The notes: generated from the sequence alone by a model not told the origin. Positions 43,502 through 55,026 are shown, counted from the stretch's first letter. The stretch is 64,000 bases of DNA from Arthonia radiata (GCA_002989075.1 PSQN01000006.1:1488001-1552000), one strand, 5' to 3'. Program-made: numbers and translations.

Positions 43502-45100
43502 CTACTGGCTGTAGGAGGGTGGGTTTGATGACTGTGCTGGACGCTGTTGGATTTGCGCATCTTGCGGCTTCACAGGCTGTGAGTAGTGACGACTTTGCCG
43601 ATTCGCATTCCCATCACCAGTTGACCCAGATGTCGCCGGTGTTTGTAGCCTAGTAGAGTCATAGCTTGAATCTGCATAAGCCGCCGACCCCAAGTGCGGG
43701 CGTGAGAGCTCGTAACGCTCAGCGCCCGGTTGCTGAGACTGGCTTCCCACGAGCCTAGAGTAGGATTCTTCACTGTGCATACGACTTCGCTTGGCAGTGG
43801 GCCTTCCGTCGCGAGGTTTTCTGGAGAAAAAGCTGGTGAAGACGGCTGGTACGTATGCAAATGATTGACGTACGCCGACGAACAGATCTGGGAAGTACAG
43901 GCCTGCCCACAAGAACCGGATCGTCGAGATCTTCTTAGTATCATCAGCTACAGGTCCAAGCGGGAATGCAGCCGTCGGCGCCTGTTGGTATGGTAGCCAG
44001 CTGTATGCCCATACGAAGCACAGAGCCGCGAGTAGCATTTCGACATTGATCAACATATCGGGAAATCCGATGGTCCAATCGTAATGGCTAATCTTGTTAT
44101 TGCCATTGACCAGATGCGCCTTGTCAAGGATATTGATGACCAGCTTCTGCATGGTGGTAAGGCCGACCACACCCTTGAGCATGAAGAACTTACTCCATGC
44201 TCCGCCGGGCTTCAGTTCTGTCTTGAATCGATCAACGAAGACGAGAAGCGCCCATACGCAGAAGAAGGTGCTCATTGCCGAGCCCACTTGAACCAAAATG
44301 TTGATCAACGTGTATACGCGATTGGTTGGGCAGTCGGCCGCAGCTAGACCTTCGGAGAACAGGGTGAGGAGCACGAATGTGACCGGGAACTGATAGACCT
44401 GCACGTAGATTTTCTTATACCTGCAAGCCGCTTGTCAGTATACTCGTAACTAGACATGTTTGTAGGAATGCCAATAACCCACCAGATCAAGCTGCCGCTG
44501 TCGTCCATTTTTACACGCTTGCGGTTGAGTAGGTCGGCGTTGGCAAAATAAGCCTCGCGTTCGCTCCGCATGGGCACGAGAAACGTTATGAAAAGTTCGA
44601 ACATAGCGGCCACGGCAATGGCTTCCATCAGCAATGGGATCGGTTCCAGGTAATGAGCAGCGTCGTAACTCCTGACTGCAGCAAGCGAGAACCTACAATA
44701 CGTCAGTCGTATTCATCCAGTAGCCTCATTTCCAGCACTCACAGTGACCAGGTGGCTGGCAGCCAAATGATGCGAATGATACTTGTTGAACCTATTAGCC
44801 AGCGCTCTCGATACGGGAAAGATGTCCTTCTGCTGCGAACGAACAGTTTCTGCTCCCCTACGTTGCGCTGGTTCCTCAGATGCATGCTTATCAAAGCGAG
44901 GCATATCAGCCACGTCAAGCCTGTGCAGGTGCCCGAAATGACTCCCATAAGCTTGTAGAATGTCCATGACCCGACGACAGGGTCGGTTGCTGCTATGTGG
45001 CCTTGTCAAATCAATGATGACACGATCTTCAATGTTTGTACTCACGTTGCTCATCTATGCGTGTGCAGTTTCTTGTGTCTTCTCGAGGAAGTAGAATCAT
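43502..45100 (-). CDS. OSTA/TMEM184 (DUF300) seven-helix membrane protein
   Basis: Four exons (45100-45046, 45001-44743, 44692-44483, 44420-43502) give 480 residues. Family features: ATDPVVGSWTFYKLMGVISG at the first helix, RVKMDDSGSLIWYKKIYVQVYQFPVTFVLLTLFSEG across the third/fourth exon junction, and GVVGLTTMQKLVINIL (K-G-x-x-F/G-x-T-x-Q). A conserved second DxxIN-type helix (FPDMLINVEMLLAALCFVWAYSW) closes the core. About 130 hydrophilic Ser/Gln/Pro-rich residues follow. Animal relatives transport organic solutes or bile acids; fungal members are tentatively vacuolar or endosomal transporters. The start at 45100 (MILLPREDTRNC) is the one that keeps phase with the second exon. Confidence 0.87.
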
Positions 45101-46993
45101 TCTGGATCTGAGTTCGAAGGACTAACAGCAAGCTTTAGATAACAACCAGAATATTAAGCTGATTAGAATACACAACAATACGTGCGACAAGGCTCAACAA
45201 TGTGCAGACACCAGGCAGGTCACTGAGATGCGTGGGATACCCGTCTTCTTTAAGAGACAGCACGCAACTCTAATCAACCTAGGATGTTGATGCTGTGAGA
45301 CTGTACACGTACTTACCGCAGGCGCATGTGTCCCGCTTGCCAGCTCGCAAGACAATTCCAGGCTGGTCGATTACAGCCCCTGTCCGTATTACTCCGGAAG
45401 ATAGCTGTTTACTCGTAGGTCCCGCACAAGAGTGAGCACAGCCAAGGACGCACAAACCATTGGCCCCTCAGACAAACATAAGCGCATTCTCACTCGGTAT
45501 TGCAAAATTATTGACTACATGGTTGAACCTGGCTGTGTAGTAGATTCTTGGGGCTTATTGTGCAGCGCCACGACGTCGTGTGAGCGTTGCTATTGTCTGT
45601 GGGCGGTACGCGTTGGAGGGCAGTTCTTGACTCCCGGACGGATTCATTCTCGCGAGACACAGTAGAGTCGTGAACAGGATGCTTTGCAGTGGAGCGGTAC
45701 GAAAGAACGATCGTCTCAGCTTCCGTGAATGAGGCGGCAGGCTAACAAGACACTAACCCATTTTAGGTTGCATCGTAGGGAAACAAAACTCATGTCTTGT
45801 TTGTATGGAGTCACCCTCTTCCAACCTCTCCACTTCCCGCAAAATTATAGGCAACAGCGAAGCCGAGCTCGCAGAAATGTTAAGCAAGAACTCAGCTATC
45901 TTGCAGCTTGCTTTTGGAGCATACAATCAGGGTCTTTGCTGTATAAAAGGATATGGTTTTGCTGTTGGTTCGCCACCACTTTTGTGCCCCAACCTTGGAC
46001 GGCCCTAAGCCGCAATCCTAAATAGGGCACATCTTGCGAATCGCGCTGACCCTCCTTCTTAGGAGAAGAAAGCATCTGAACGATCAAAAACAGTTCTGAT
46101 GCTGATCTCGCGGTAGAGCAGAAGTATTGTTGGTACATCACGCACGATGCTATTTTGGGACATTCCTCATCTTGTATGCAGTAAGAGGCGAGTGAAGAAC
46201 TCGCTCGCAGACATGCTGCTGTTTCAAGTATCTAACCTTCAAGCCGACCACTTCGGTCCCCTCTTGAACACCTGCCCGTTTCGAAAGATGGCGGGTGCTG
46301 ATTTCGCACGCGCCACTGGCACTTTCAGCTCACTCAAAGGATGCTGAGTCCACCCTGTAGCCTCCCCGCTGCAACCTCCCCGCCGTTGGTCTGCTACATT
46401 TGATCTATTACGCTCGCAAGACATCACGATTACAAGTTGCGTCGCCAGGAGTTGCCGGACATGTAGCTCGCCACATGGTCATCTGCCCCCAAACTGTAGG
46501 CTCGCAGGTTACGACCTCGTCTTCGTCAAAATTTCGTGGCTTACGGTTCGAGATGCAAAGAAGACTCAACCTACCCGCTATATCTCCGGGTCGGACCAAG
46601 TGTGATTAAAAGTAAACGGGCTGGCTTTGAACGAGGTCAAGCAGGCGATACTAGGATATGTCAAGCCTTGATTCATCATACAGCAGATGTCAGACCAACA
46701 AGTCGACCACTACATAAATAGTGGTCGTAGTATTGCACGGCTTCAAAGTCCACCCCTATCAGCACCGACGATCATTCCAGCAATGCGGCCGTGTTAGTGC
46801 CTCAAGTGCACGCACATCTCGACACTGTGCCCCGAGCCTCCCCTTGCATCAGCGAGAGGCAGCAGTGAGCTTGAAAGTGCTCGAACATGGCAGCAGTGTT
46901 GAAAAACGGGATGGCTGGGAAAGGCTTGGTGGTATCCGCCACCCAACTTATATGTAAATATAGGGGAGCCAGGTAGTCTTCTGCCTTTCTCCT
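45101..46993. other. Gene-poor region left of relic cluster
   Basis: No intact gene seen. Near 46624-46674 it carries a short copy of a motif repeated at 47953. The stretch looks like decayed gene material. Confidence 0.35.
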
Positions 46994-47227
46994 TCACCAA
47001 TTCAACCTTTGATTTTTGGCAAGCAGACCCAGTCGATATAGGGTCAAAGAACTTTGGCCACTGCGTCGACCTCTGCACCGGTCGAGGGCGTACATGTTTG
47101 CATGGAAGGTAGCAGTGTAGCCATCCTCATACTGCTCTTTGCCAACTTCTGGGACTTGGATATCTACGCCATACAGGTCGTGCAACACGGCGAGCATTTC
47201 GTCGGGGTCGTGCGCAGAGAGGTCCAT
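46994..47227 (-). pseudogene. BTB/POZ-like gene fragment
   Basis: The minus-strand frame starting MDLSAHDPDEMLAVLHDLYGVD and continuing to TATFHANMYALDR resembles the C-terminal half of a fungal BTB/POZ domain: hydrophobic, DDP-x-x-x-x-x-LxxLY, then a helix ending in xYALAD-K-Y. The conserved AD-KY end is already lost and no proper downstream domain follows. Neighbouring frames (47249-47488: GFRDVIRHMLLGLEHTH) may be further pieces of the same former gene. This is probably a decayed host gene; the assignment is tentative. Confidence 0.3.
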
Positions 47228-47716
47228 AGCCGCTTCAGCTCCTTCCTATCATGCATGTGTCAGCCGCCTGTCCTCCTCGTCTCGAGATGACTCGAATCGC
47301 GCATTTGGCCGATGAAGCTGAAACGATAACGTTCTCTGGTCATCAGCTTTCTGTGCTTTGCAGAGGTGGGTATGCTCAAGTCCAAGGAGCATGTGCCGGA
47401 TGACATCACGAAACCCCTCACAGCGGCAGACTTGAAGTCTCTTCCATGCTCCACAGTTCCCAGAGTCCCTGCCCTTGCAGCACCTCAATTACACGTTCGA
47501 GGGCCGTGCTCGATGCCTCGGTCAGTAAGTCTGGCCTGAGTACCTTCAAGATCCCCGCCGTTCCTTTGAACTCGTCATCCGGCAGTGATCCAGCGAGACC
47601 AGGCGAGTTGCGGCTTGCTATGAGTTTGTTGGTTCTTATCTGAACCGAACAAGCTGCGTTCGTGATGCAACATCAGGAGCAGCTGGGACTCTCGCGTTCT
47701 TTGTCGACAGCCTCCG

Positions 47717-47790
47717 GCGCAGCCTCCTGTTGCGGATTGTCGACTGGGCCCACAACGCAGAGCATATGGTCAGCTCAATAATGCGCTTTT
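47717..47790 (-). repeat. Dispersed direct repeat, copy 1 (second copy 48804-48877)
   Basis: A 74-nt segment that matches 48804-48877 at most positions, in the same orientation and 1,087 nt apart. The differences are scattered, so the duplication is not recent. Confidence 0.8.
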
Positions 47791-48803
47791 CCTGAACTTG
47801 AGCGCTGCTACAGGCCGCATTTGCCCGTCTTGAAGTGTCGGAGATGGCATCTGCTTCTGTGACTCCGGCACCTCCGACTTGATCCTGACTCCTTACTCGC
47901 TGGCCTTGTGCCTCGCTTTCCGCGCCCTGGATGGACACTTGAAGATAGGATAGCTTTGAACGACGCCGTACAGGCATTGCTAGGATACTTCAAGCCTCGA
48001 TTCCTAGGAGCTGGGTGCCAGATCTTCTACAACTTCTCGAACTCAGGATATCGTCATTGCCCGGTATATCATCGTTAAGCCATAATCCGTCGTAAAAGTC
48101 GCGCCATGCAAGTTTGTCGGCCGCATAGATCTGGGCTTGCCCAGTCTTGAGGATTTGAACGATTGCGACGTCCACGGTTTTGCCACCCCAATCAACCCCG
48201 AGACTCTTCCCCAACCATATCTCAGAGGCCACCAAATGCTTTCCTTCTTCGCGCAGGACATGCCGTTGATCCATGCCAAGGACGAGAAGCTGGCATAGGT
48301 AGGTGCTGCGCGTGTGTTCGTTGACGCTTCTATCCGTTTCAACTCGTCATTCGGAAGTGATCCAACGAGACCAGGCGGTTTGTGTGCCTCCATCGACTGC
48401 GGCTGTGATGTATTGGTGGTGACAACAGCCTGGGGGTCACCCAATGGTCCAACCGGTTCGACCACGCGAGTCCGCTCCCTATCCAGTGACGAATTTAGCC
48501 TCGAGTTGCGCCCAAGTTGCCTTAACAACTGCAATCGTGGTGTACAATCGCGATCAATCGGGACTCTCGGCCAGCTTGAGCGACGAGGATATAGCTCTTC
48601 CGTGGTGCCCTGAGTAGGAGGCTGGTGATTGCCATGAGGAGGTCTGTCGTATGAGCTTCAAGGGCCCGTACCAGCAAATCGAAAGTATCGTGGAACGGGT
48701 ATCAAATACATAGCTTCCGCTCAACGATATCGAGTGGCGAGCAAACAAGGTAGAAAGCGCCAGAGGACAACGCTCAGGCCATCTTTAGTCGTCTGCATTG
48801 TGT

Positions 48804-48877
48804 GCGCAGTCTCCTGTTGCGGATTGTCGACTGAGCCCACAACCCAGAGCATATAGTCAGCTCAGCAATGCGCTCTT
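48804..48877 (-). repeat. Dispersed direct repeat, copy 2
   Basis: Partner of 47717-47790. The translated minus-strand frame is conserved better than expected for random drift (ELTICS and LWAQSTIRNRRLR are identical), which points to former coding function. Confidence 0.8.
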
Positions 48878-49300
48878 CAGCCTTCGTACGACAAGATAAG
48901 TAGATCTTCGACGATTCATATTTGTTTTTTCTCATTTTATTTTATACCTTGCACATCCTCACAAGGGGCGTACGATCGACCAGCGACCTTTACACAGTTG
49001 GGTGTCTCAACCGGCGCAGAGATCAGGAAACTGACTGAGCACGAGAACATGAAGTACAAATAGAACGAAATTTTAGCCAACGCAGCGCTTGCCTCGACGT
49101 CGGAGTGAGCCCAAGATTTGGGGCTGAACCAGATCTGCCAAGACACTAGCGTACCACGAGGTGTCATTCGAGATGAGAGTTCAAGGCCGCTTCTTCCTAA
49201 CTCACAGCTTCATCGTGAGGCTTCGAACAGTCGTTGATTGCTCCCAGCCACAGCATACACAGTCAGATCCACCCGCCAGCATTCGAGAGCTCAGGTTGTT

Positions 49301-50125
49301 ATGGGCTTCCTCGCAATGGATGTCCGCGCCCAAGCCGGACACTCGGGCACGGACGGCTCTCACGCTGGCATGGATCACGGCGGGATGGACCATGGCGGCC
49401 ATGACATGGGCGGCCAGTGCAGCATGAACGTACGTCCAGCCCAGCTCGCCTCATCTCATAGCGCTCATGGCCTCCACCAATTTCTTCTTGATAATGTTCC
49501 GGTGCACGCCTCACCCCCCCTGCTCTCTCTCATACAGCCACCAATACCACTTCATCGCCCAACTGCCTCCCATCTCATCATCTGCTACGCCCCACAATCC
49601 ACCTTCTCGGCCCTATTCATGCAATGAAGCCACCTTACGACGCAGCACCATTCCGCGTAATCAACGCTAACAACCCCACAGATGCTCTTCACCTGGTCCA
49701 CCCACAACCTCTGCATAATCTTCCCCTCCTGGCGCATCACCTCCACCACGTCGCTCGTCCTCTCCCTCCTGGCCATTGCGCTCCTCACAGCCGGCTACGA
49801 AGGCGTGCGCGCCCTAGCGCGGCGCTACGAGTCCGCCACCTCCACATCCCTCTACCGCAAGCCCTCCGACGACGAGGCGCGCAATGGGCGCGGTCCCTCC
49901 CCTCTCCCCAATGTCAACGCAATGACAGGCCGCAGGGGCGGTAGGAAGAGCGTGAAGGCACTGCTGTACGCGACACAGGTGTTCTACAGCTTCTTCATCA
50001 TGTTGCTGTTTATGACGTATAATGGCTTTGTGATGGGCGCGGTGGCGGTGGGGGCGTTTGTGGGGTTTCTTGCGTTCAGTGAGGGGGTGCGCGGGGAGGG
50101 GGTGAGGAGTGTGGCTTGTCATTGA
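49301..50125 (+). CDS. Ctr-family copper transporter
   Basis: Two exons (49301-49429 and 49682-50125) give 190 residues. The N-terminus holds the Met/His-rich copper-binding stretch MDHGGMDHGGHDMGG, then CSMNMLFTWSTHNLCIIFPSW, the usual start of helix 1. Helix 2 contains the essential M-x3-M (IMLLFM) and helix 3 the G-x3-G packing motif (VAVGAFVGFL). Ctr proteins form trimers that import Cu(I) across plasma or vacuolar membranes. The 251-nt intron between the Met-rich head and helix 1 is long for this genome and may hide a second small intron. The ATG at 49316 is an alternative start. It converges with the ZIP transporter, so two metal importers lie end to end. Confidence 0.88.
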
Positions 50126-50263
50126 GGGGCCATTGGCACAGCTGATGAAGTCTATGACATGGAGGGGAGGCAAAGTTGTCCTTACGTTTCGCGCTTTGCA
50201 GCTTCATGATGTATTGATACGACGTAACGCCGTGTATTGCTAGATGCATTTTGAGATTCTCTA

Positions 50264-51683
50264 CTATGCCCAAGCACCCACCAGCGCCATTAGGAGTGCG
50301 CCTGCGACGACAGCACCGCAGGCTTCTAACCGCTTCTTGCCTCGTAATGTTTGATAGCTCTCTTCTTTTAGGAAGTCTTCCGCTAACAGCTCCACGAGAC
50401 CTGCGAACAATAAGAGGCCGCTGCTGATGCTGTTCATGATCCCCACCATGATCAGCCCGCCCTCGCTCTCGGGATCATACAGATTATGCACGATCAGCCC
50501 TATTGCCTGACCGATCGGTGTCGTGGTGCCGTACGCCAGCGCCATGAGCCAGGGCTTTGGGCTGTCAACGGAGAAGGAGGGAATGGCGGCTATGCGCGAG
50601 CCGAGCGCTAGCCCTTCGAATGTCTGGTGGAAGGAGATGGCGATGAGGAGGACGATGAAGGGTGTGCCGGTTGCGACGGAGACGGCCATGCCGATGAATA
50701 TGGAGTGGAAGAGGATGCCGGCTTCGAGCAGCATGCATTGGAGGATCATGCGCTTGATCGTGGCGGGGTCGATGGGGGGTTGAGTGGGGTTATGGCGTGC
50801 AGAAGATGATGCGCCGTTCACGTGATGACCGTTTGCGTGGCCTTTTACGGGATCCATGTGGTCGATGCTGTCGCGAGAGGAGCCTGGTGAGGATGGGAGG
50901 GTGTCCGTCGCAGCGTAGGAGGGCGAAAGGGGCGGACTGGGAGCTTCGTCGTCGTCGAGCGGCACTTCGGCGAAGGGTGTGCTCTCGTTGCGGAAGTGTC
51001 TGCTCCCCGGTCTTTTGCCCACTTTCAGGCTACCAGACGCCATATTTTCGGCCAAGAGCGTGTCTCCCTCCTCATCTGCTGCTGGCATTTCGTCCACATG
51101 GACGTGGCCGGCGCCTTTCGTCGCGAAGAACATCTCAACGCCAACGACTACCAGGACGCTGATCATGCCCACGAAGCCAGCCATAGCTGGGTAGCCATCC
51201 GTCCAAAATGGTGGTAGACATGGATCTGTGAGCGAGACGAAGGCGGTTGGGAGTAGATGTACGAAAGCGGTCGCAAGTAATACACCGGTGCCGAAATGGC
51301 GACTCAGGAAGAGAAAGCGGTGCGGAACAGGTAGGCGTGGAAAGCGGCGCACGATGATAGGGAAAGCGCATGCTTCCTGAGTGTTAGCAGAAATTCAGCA
51401 TGCGGGTTACTGGTTGATATACCGAGTGTACTTAAGAAGAGGATGAGAAAGAGCGCAAACACGTGGAGGCCAGTATTGTATCCACGCACGGGACCAGACC
51501 CGCATTCAGGTCGCGGTTCGAATTGCAGGTCATCGCGCCGACGGTCCAGCTCCCTCCGCAAAAGATGTGTGGATGCATGCTCGAGAGGTATGTTTCCTAT
51601 ACGACAGCGTTAACTCCTAGATGCATGGGGCACGAGAGGTTACTCGTACCAGGTATAAAGTCGTGGGAAGCCATTAGAGTCAT
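50264..51683 (-). CDS. ZIP-family zinc/iron transporter
   Basis: Three exons (51683-51650, 51596-51423, 51372-50264) give 438 residues. A short Cys-poor head is followed by LHVFALFLILFLSTL, ACAFPIIVRRFPRLPVPHRFLFLSRHFGTGVLLATAFVHLLPTAF (helices 1-2, with the conserved HFGTG and H-x-LP). A His/Asp-rich cytosolic loop (about 140-240) separates the halves. Helices 4 and 5 carry the metal site HSIFIGM and ISFHQTFEGLALGSR (H-x3-EG). The 34-nt first exon encodes MTLMASHDFIP. The last acceptor (GGAAG|CATGC) was chosen because it restores the family reading ACAFPI. These proteins import Zn(II) or other divalent ions at the plasma membrane; specificity is not visible. Confidence 0.9.
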
Positions 51684-51956
51684 GCTCTTGATAAAATGAT
51701 CGAGATTGCCAGCCAGGATCTGCCGGCGTGCATTGCATTGCCCTTTTGTGTCTATCAATGAATAGAGCCCAGAGATGTGTAACGAGGGCGCCAAGGTGAA
51801 CTCTCAACGAGTGCGGAATGCTCCGCCACAACCATTTTGCCGGAGATACCAGGCAAATCTCCAGCATCACGTCACTGTCATCACTTGCCTTCGACTCGAA
51901 GCGACCTTCCAGAAGTCCATCCCTACTTGCTTATATTGCAGGTATACTGTTTCAGC

Positions 51957-52628
51957 ATGCACCCAATGAGACCATTCGGACAGCACACTTGCGTAAGAGC
52001 ACTCCGCTCGGCGCTGCGTCAAAGACCACACCGAGCGTTTGCTGCACCTTTCGCAACTACGCCACCACGAAAAGCTCTCAGTCCACCTCTCAATCTTCCG
52101 AAATGGCTGAACGAGAATTCTCATCTGCTCAAGCCACCAATCAACAACTACTGTGTATACTCTGGCGCAGCAACAGTGATGGTTGTTGGAGGGCCGAACG
52201 CGCGAACAGACTACCACATCAACAGCACACCAGAGTACTTTTACCAGTACAAAGGACCCTTGCTGCTTAAAACAATGGACACCTCGAAGTCTCCGCCGGT
52301 GCCGCAAGACATACCCATACACGAAGGCGACATGTTTCTGCTACCGCCAAACACGCCGCACAATCCGGTGCGCTTTGCAAATACAGTCGGCATTGTCGTT
52401 GAACAAAACCGGCCTCAAGGAGAGCTTGACAGGCTGAGATGGTATTGCGAGGGCTGCGGTGATGTGGTGGCTGAGCGTGCATTTGAGTGTACCGATCTGG
52501 GTACCCAAATCAAAGAGGCAGTTCAAGCTTTTGAAGAAGATGAGAAGGCGCGGACGTGCTCGAAGTGCGGCACTGTCTGCCAAGTAAAGCCGCCCGACGT
52601 GGAGAGCATGCGGCCTCATGCTGCTTGA
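51957..52628 (+). CDS. BNA1: 3-hydroxyanthranilate 3,4-dioxygenase with basic N-terminal extension
   Basis: 223 residues from the ATG at 51957. The enzyme opens 3-hydroxyanthranilate to aminocarboxymuconate semialdehyde in the kynurenine route to NAD. From PPLNLPKWLNENSHLL the sequence is the classic cupin: RTDYHINSTPEYFYQ (Fe ligands His and Glu), PPNTPHNPVRF (His), VVEQNRP, then the rubredoxin-like metal site WYCEGCGD...CSKCGTVC. Family proteins normally start within two or three residues of PPLNLPKWL. Here about 42 extra residues precede it, containing several Arg, one Lys and no Asp/Glu (ALRSALRQRPHRAFAAPFATT), as in a mitochondrial targeting peptide. A missed intron or downstream start could explain this. 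It converges with ORC3. Confidence 0.9.
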   Translation: MHPMRPFGQHTCVRALRSALRQRPHRAFAAPFATTPPRKALSPPLNLPKWLNENSHLLKPPINNYCVYSGAATVMVVGGPNARTDYHINSTPEYFYQYKGPLLLKTMDTSKSPPVPQDIPIHEGDMFLLPPNTPHNPVRFANTVGIVVEQNRPQGELDRLRWYCEGCGDVVAERAFECTDLGTQIKEAVQAFEEDEKARTCSKCGTVCQVKPPDVESMRPHAA

Positions 52629-52737
52629 TCTATGTGACGATATGATATGGCGAGAACGGCGTACGATCCAATGTCGAGAATATCGACTCGCATCAGTTTG
52701 CGCCGTAGCTGCGGGCTGTTATCCTCATCCTGCCCTC

Positions 52738-54942
52738 TCAAAGCCCCTTCCAGGCAATTTTCGCGACGTGGTCGACCTTTTTGCGGCTTGGCTTGATAAA
52801 CCCCATGCTTCTCAGCTCCGCCAGGCCTTTGAAAAATAATCCTTTGACAAGCTGTTCGTCTTGATATCTGTCGCTAATGACCGCTTGAAAAGCGGACAAA
52901 AGGTCGTAGATGTTCATCAGCATGCCTGACTCAAGATACAACTGGTAGAGGATAGAAGTCGGTGACTGTGACGAGCTTAAGCCGTCCTGCATGTCTGTCA
53001 GTGAATATTTCGCATTGTTTATGTGGGTATAAACTCACTCCTGCATTTTCACAACACGAGCACCCGAGGTAGTCTTGCGGCGACGAGAGCGCACGCTCCA
53101 CGGCCATTCGAACCTTCGGATGGAATGCATCACGGTGTGGCGCATTCAGATCGTAGAACAGTATCTCATGTAAGAAAACATTCTGCATGCTGCCGAGCGT
53201 TTGCTCAAAATAGTTCTCAATACTTTCACAGCATGTCTGACGATGTTGTAATATTTCCAGCTCGCGGTCTGTGAGCTGCTTGTTCTGCGCGCCGCGCCGC
53301 TGAGGTGTTGATTCATGGGTTGCGGCTTGCTCATTTTCAACAATCACCTGAACAAGGTCTATAAGATCTTGGTAGTGGTCTGGAGAAAGGTCGAAGTCGC
53401 TTGGTGGCATCGACAGCAGCGTGTCTCGAACTTGATTGAGAACAGCCGTCACCTTCACCACCGATGAGAGCTTCATGCGAAGTGTGAACGCTCGTAAGGT
53501 GCTGCTTTTAGTGCTGTTGCCGGAGAGCGATTCCAGATACATGTCAGTGAACGACGTCGATTCCATTTCGAGAATAACTTGAGAGGCTTGCAGGGTCTTG
53601 ATACCAGCAATAGTCCATACCAATCTTTCACGGCTTTTTTGAAGAGCTTCTTGAACGTAGGTGAAGAGCGACTCATCAGAGTCCAATAGATCTCTGGCCA
53701 GCGACATTTGGTCGTTTTCCAACAGGGACTCGCAGTGCCTATTCGAGGTAAATTAATCTCCCAACGATTGAACTCAATGCAGCAAGCTTACCTGCGGAAC
53801 GATGGCAGACTACGCAGAACATCGCAATGTGCAGCGTCGAAGCTGTTTTTGCCGAGCTTTCCGTCGAGGAGCACGCTGAGAGCGTTGCCATAGAAGTGAC
53901 TCATGTACGCATACTGGCATTCATCAGCACAAGCACAGTCGCAGTTCTGGTTTGGCATACCTTCAATGACTGGACCAGATCCCCAACACCCACGACGTGT
54001 TCGCGCTGCCTCAGAAGTAGTAGTTGACACAGTGCCGGGCCAGGACGTAACATGATTGTTCGATCACAGACGCAGTACTCAAGCACCCGATCAACAAGCA
54101 CTTCTGTAGGAGCTAGTGTGAACGGCCGCGCCCGCATGAGCTTCTGAACTGCCCGGGGCAGCCTGTCCGCAAATATTTGGATCGAAAAGCCAACGCCCAA
54201 CAGAGGCATGAAATGGATTCGATCACGCCACGAGCTGTTGACGCTATTAGAGGAAAGCTCACAATCTCACAATCATCTCCCAATACGTACTGAAACAGTG
54301 TAATCAGAGAAGCAAGCAGATCTGGATCCAACCCTTCGCTCTCAGGTAGGCCCACCACAACGTGGCGGATATTTCTCGTAACGCACCAACGCTGGAGGAT
54401 TCGAAGATCGTAGCCCAAAAGCTTAGGAGTTCCGCCTAAGATGGCATCGTCCTCGTCTTCATTGTCCGGGCTGTGGCTGGCAGTAACCTTTTGATTAAGA
54501 TTTTTGAGGGCGCTTTTCAGGTTGGAGCAGTCTGCGAGGTCGAGGCGAACCAGCGTGGCTTGGTTTTTTAACGCTGGAACATCTCGTAACAGTTCGAAGA
54601 GCTGTGTGCATGAAGCGCTGCCTTGCTCCGTAGAGATGATGCCAACTGTGAGACGTTCGTCTCGATCGGCATTTGACGAAGCAGATTTCAAGTAACTGGC
54701 CAACTCAGTCGAAGCTGTTCGATTTGCATTGCTCAATATAGCCTAACGTTCTTAGTATCAATTGCTGGTGTACCAGGGCGGTCCCATACATCAATACCCT
54801 GCTGAACCGGCGCCCAAGTCCTGCGGAACGTAGCTTTTCGTAAGCTCACGGTCGATGCAAGGTCATCTTCAATAAGTACACGCCGCCGCTTAGCCGGTCT
54901 CTGGCCTCTACCACTGAATACGAAAGCTCTGCGGCTGTCCAT
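52738..54942 (-). CDS. ORC3: Origin recognition complex subunit 3
   Basis: Six exons (54942-54790, 54742-54291, 54243-53961, 53913-53792, 53738-53039, 52986-52738) give 652 residues, normal for ORC3. ORC marks replication origins on chromatin in the nucleus and loads MCM with Cdc6 and Cdt1. Diagnostic stretches are SSWRDRIHFMPLLGVGFS, LKYAYMSHFYGNALSVLL (the conserved YAyMsHFfxNpLS), and the C-terminal winged-helix region LYQLYLESGMLMNIYDLLSAF. The N-terminus has a basic KRRR patch that may be a nuclear signal. Two introns are only 47 nt, near the lower limit for fungi, but both keep the frame and join family-consistent sequence. The promoter holds an MCB box and a telobox. Confidence 0.9.
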
Positions 54943-54972
54943 TGCTCTACTGCTGGCGTACTTCTTGGCGAG

Positions 54973-54978
54973 ACGCGT
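54973..54978. promoter_or_regulatory. MluI cell-cycle box (ACGCGT) in ORC3 promoter
   Basis: A perfect palindromic ACGCGT lies 31 bp upstream of the ORC3 ATG, in a GACGCGTC context, with a related CACGCGAC nearby. In yeasts the MBF complex binds this box to drive G1/S genes, many of them replication genes. Function here is inferred from motif and position. Confidence 0.55.
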
Positions 54979-55011
54979 CTCGCATAGACACGCGACGTAA
55001 GAAGCTCTAAT

Positions 55012-55026
55012 AACCCTAACCCTAAC
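55012..55026. repeat. Short interstitial telomere-type repeat / telobox
   Basis: Two and a half copies of CCCTAA, about 70 bp upstream of the ORC3 start. It is too short to be a telomere remnant with confidence; in fungi such boxes are bound by Tbf1/Myb-type factors in promoters. Confidence 0.6.

Larger units (their letters stand above)
47636..48880 (-). pseudogene. Relics of a duplicated unknown gene
   Basis: Two diverged blocks on the minus strand carry the same elements in the same order. The first is a segment reading ERI-x-ELTICS-x-LWAQSTIRNRRLR (74 nt, 47717-47790 and 48804-48877). The second reads PGL-x-GSLP-[DN]-DE-x-K (47563-47607 and 48334-48378). The spacing between them differs (about 110 nt against 425 nt), and no long intact frame spans either block. 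They look like two copies of one gene that have since decayed. I do not recognise the family. An opposite-strand reading, ALNDAVQALLGYFKPRF, also recurs at 46624, so the coding strand of that part is unsure. Confidence 0.4.

Noticed and set aside
55012-55026. Telomere-fusion scar
   Set aside because: Only 2.5 CCCTAA units in a promoter next to an ordinary gene; a telobox is the simpler reading.
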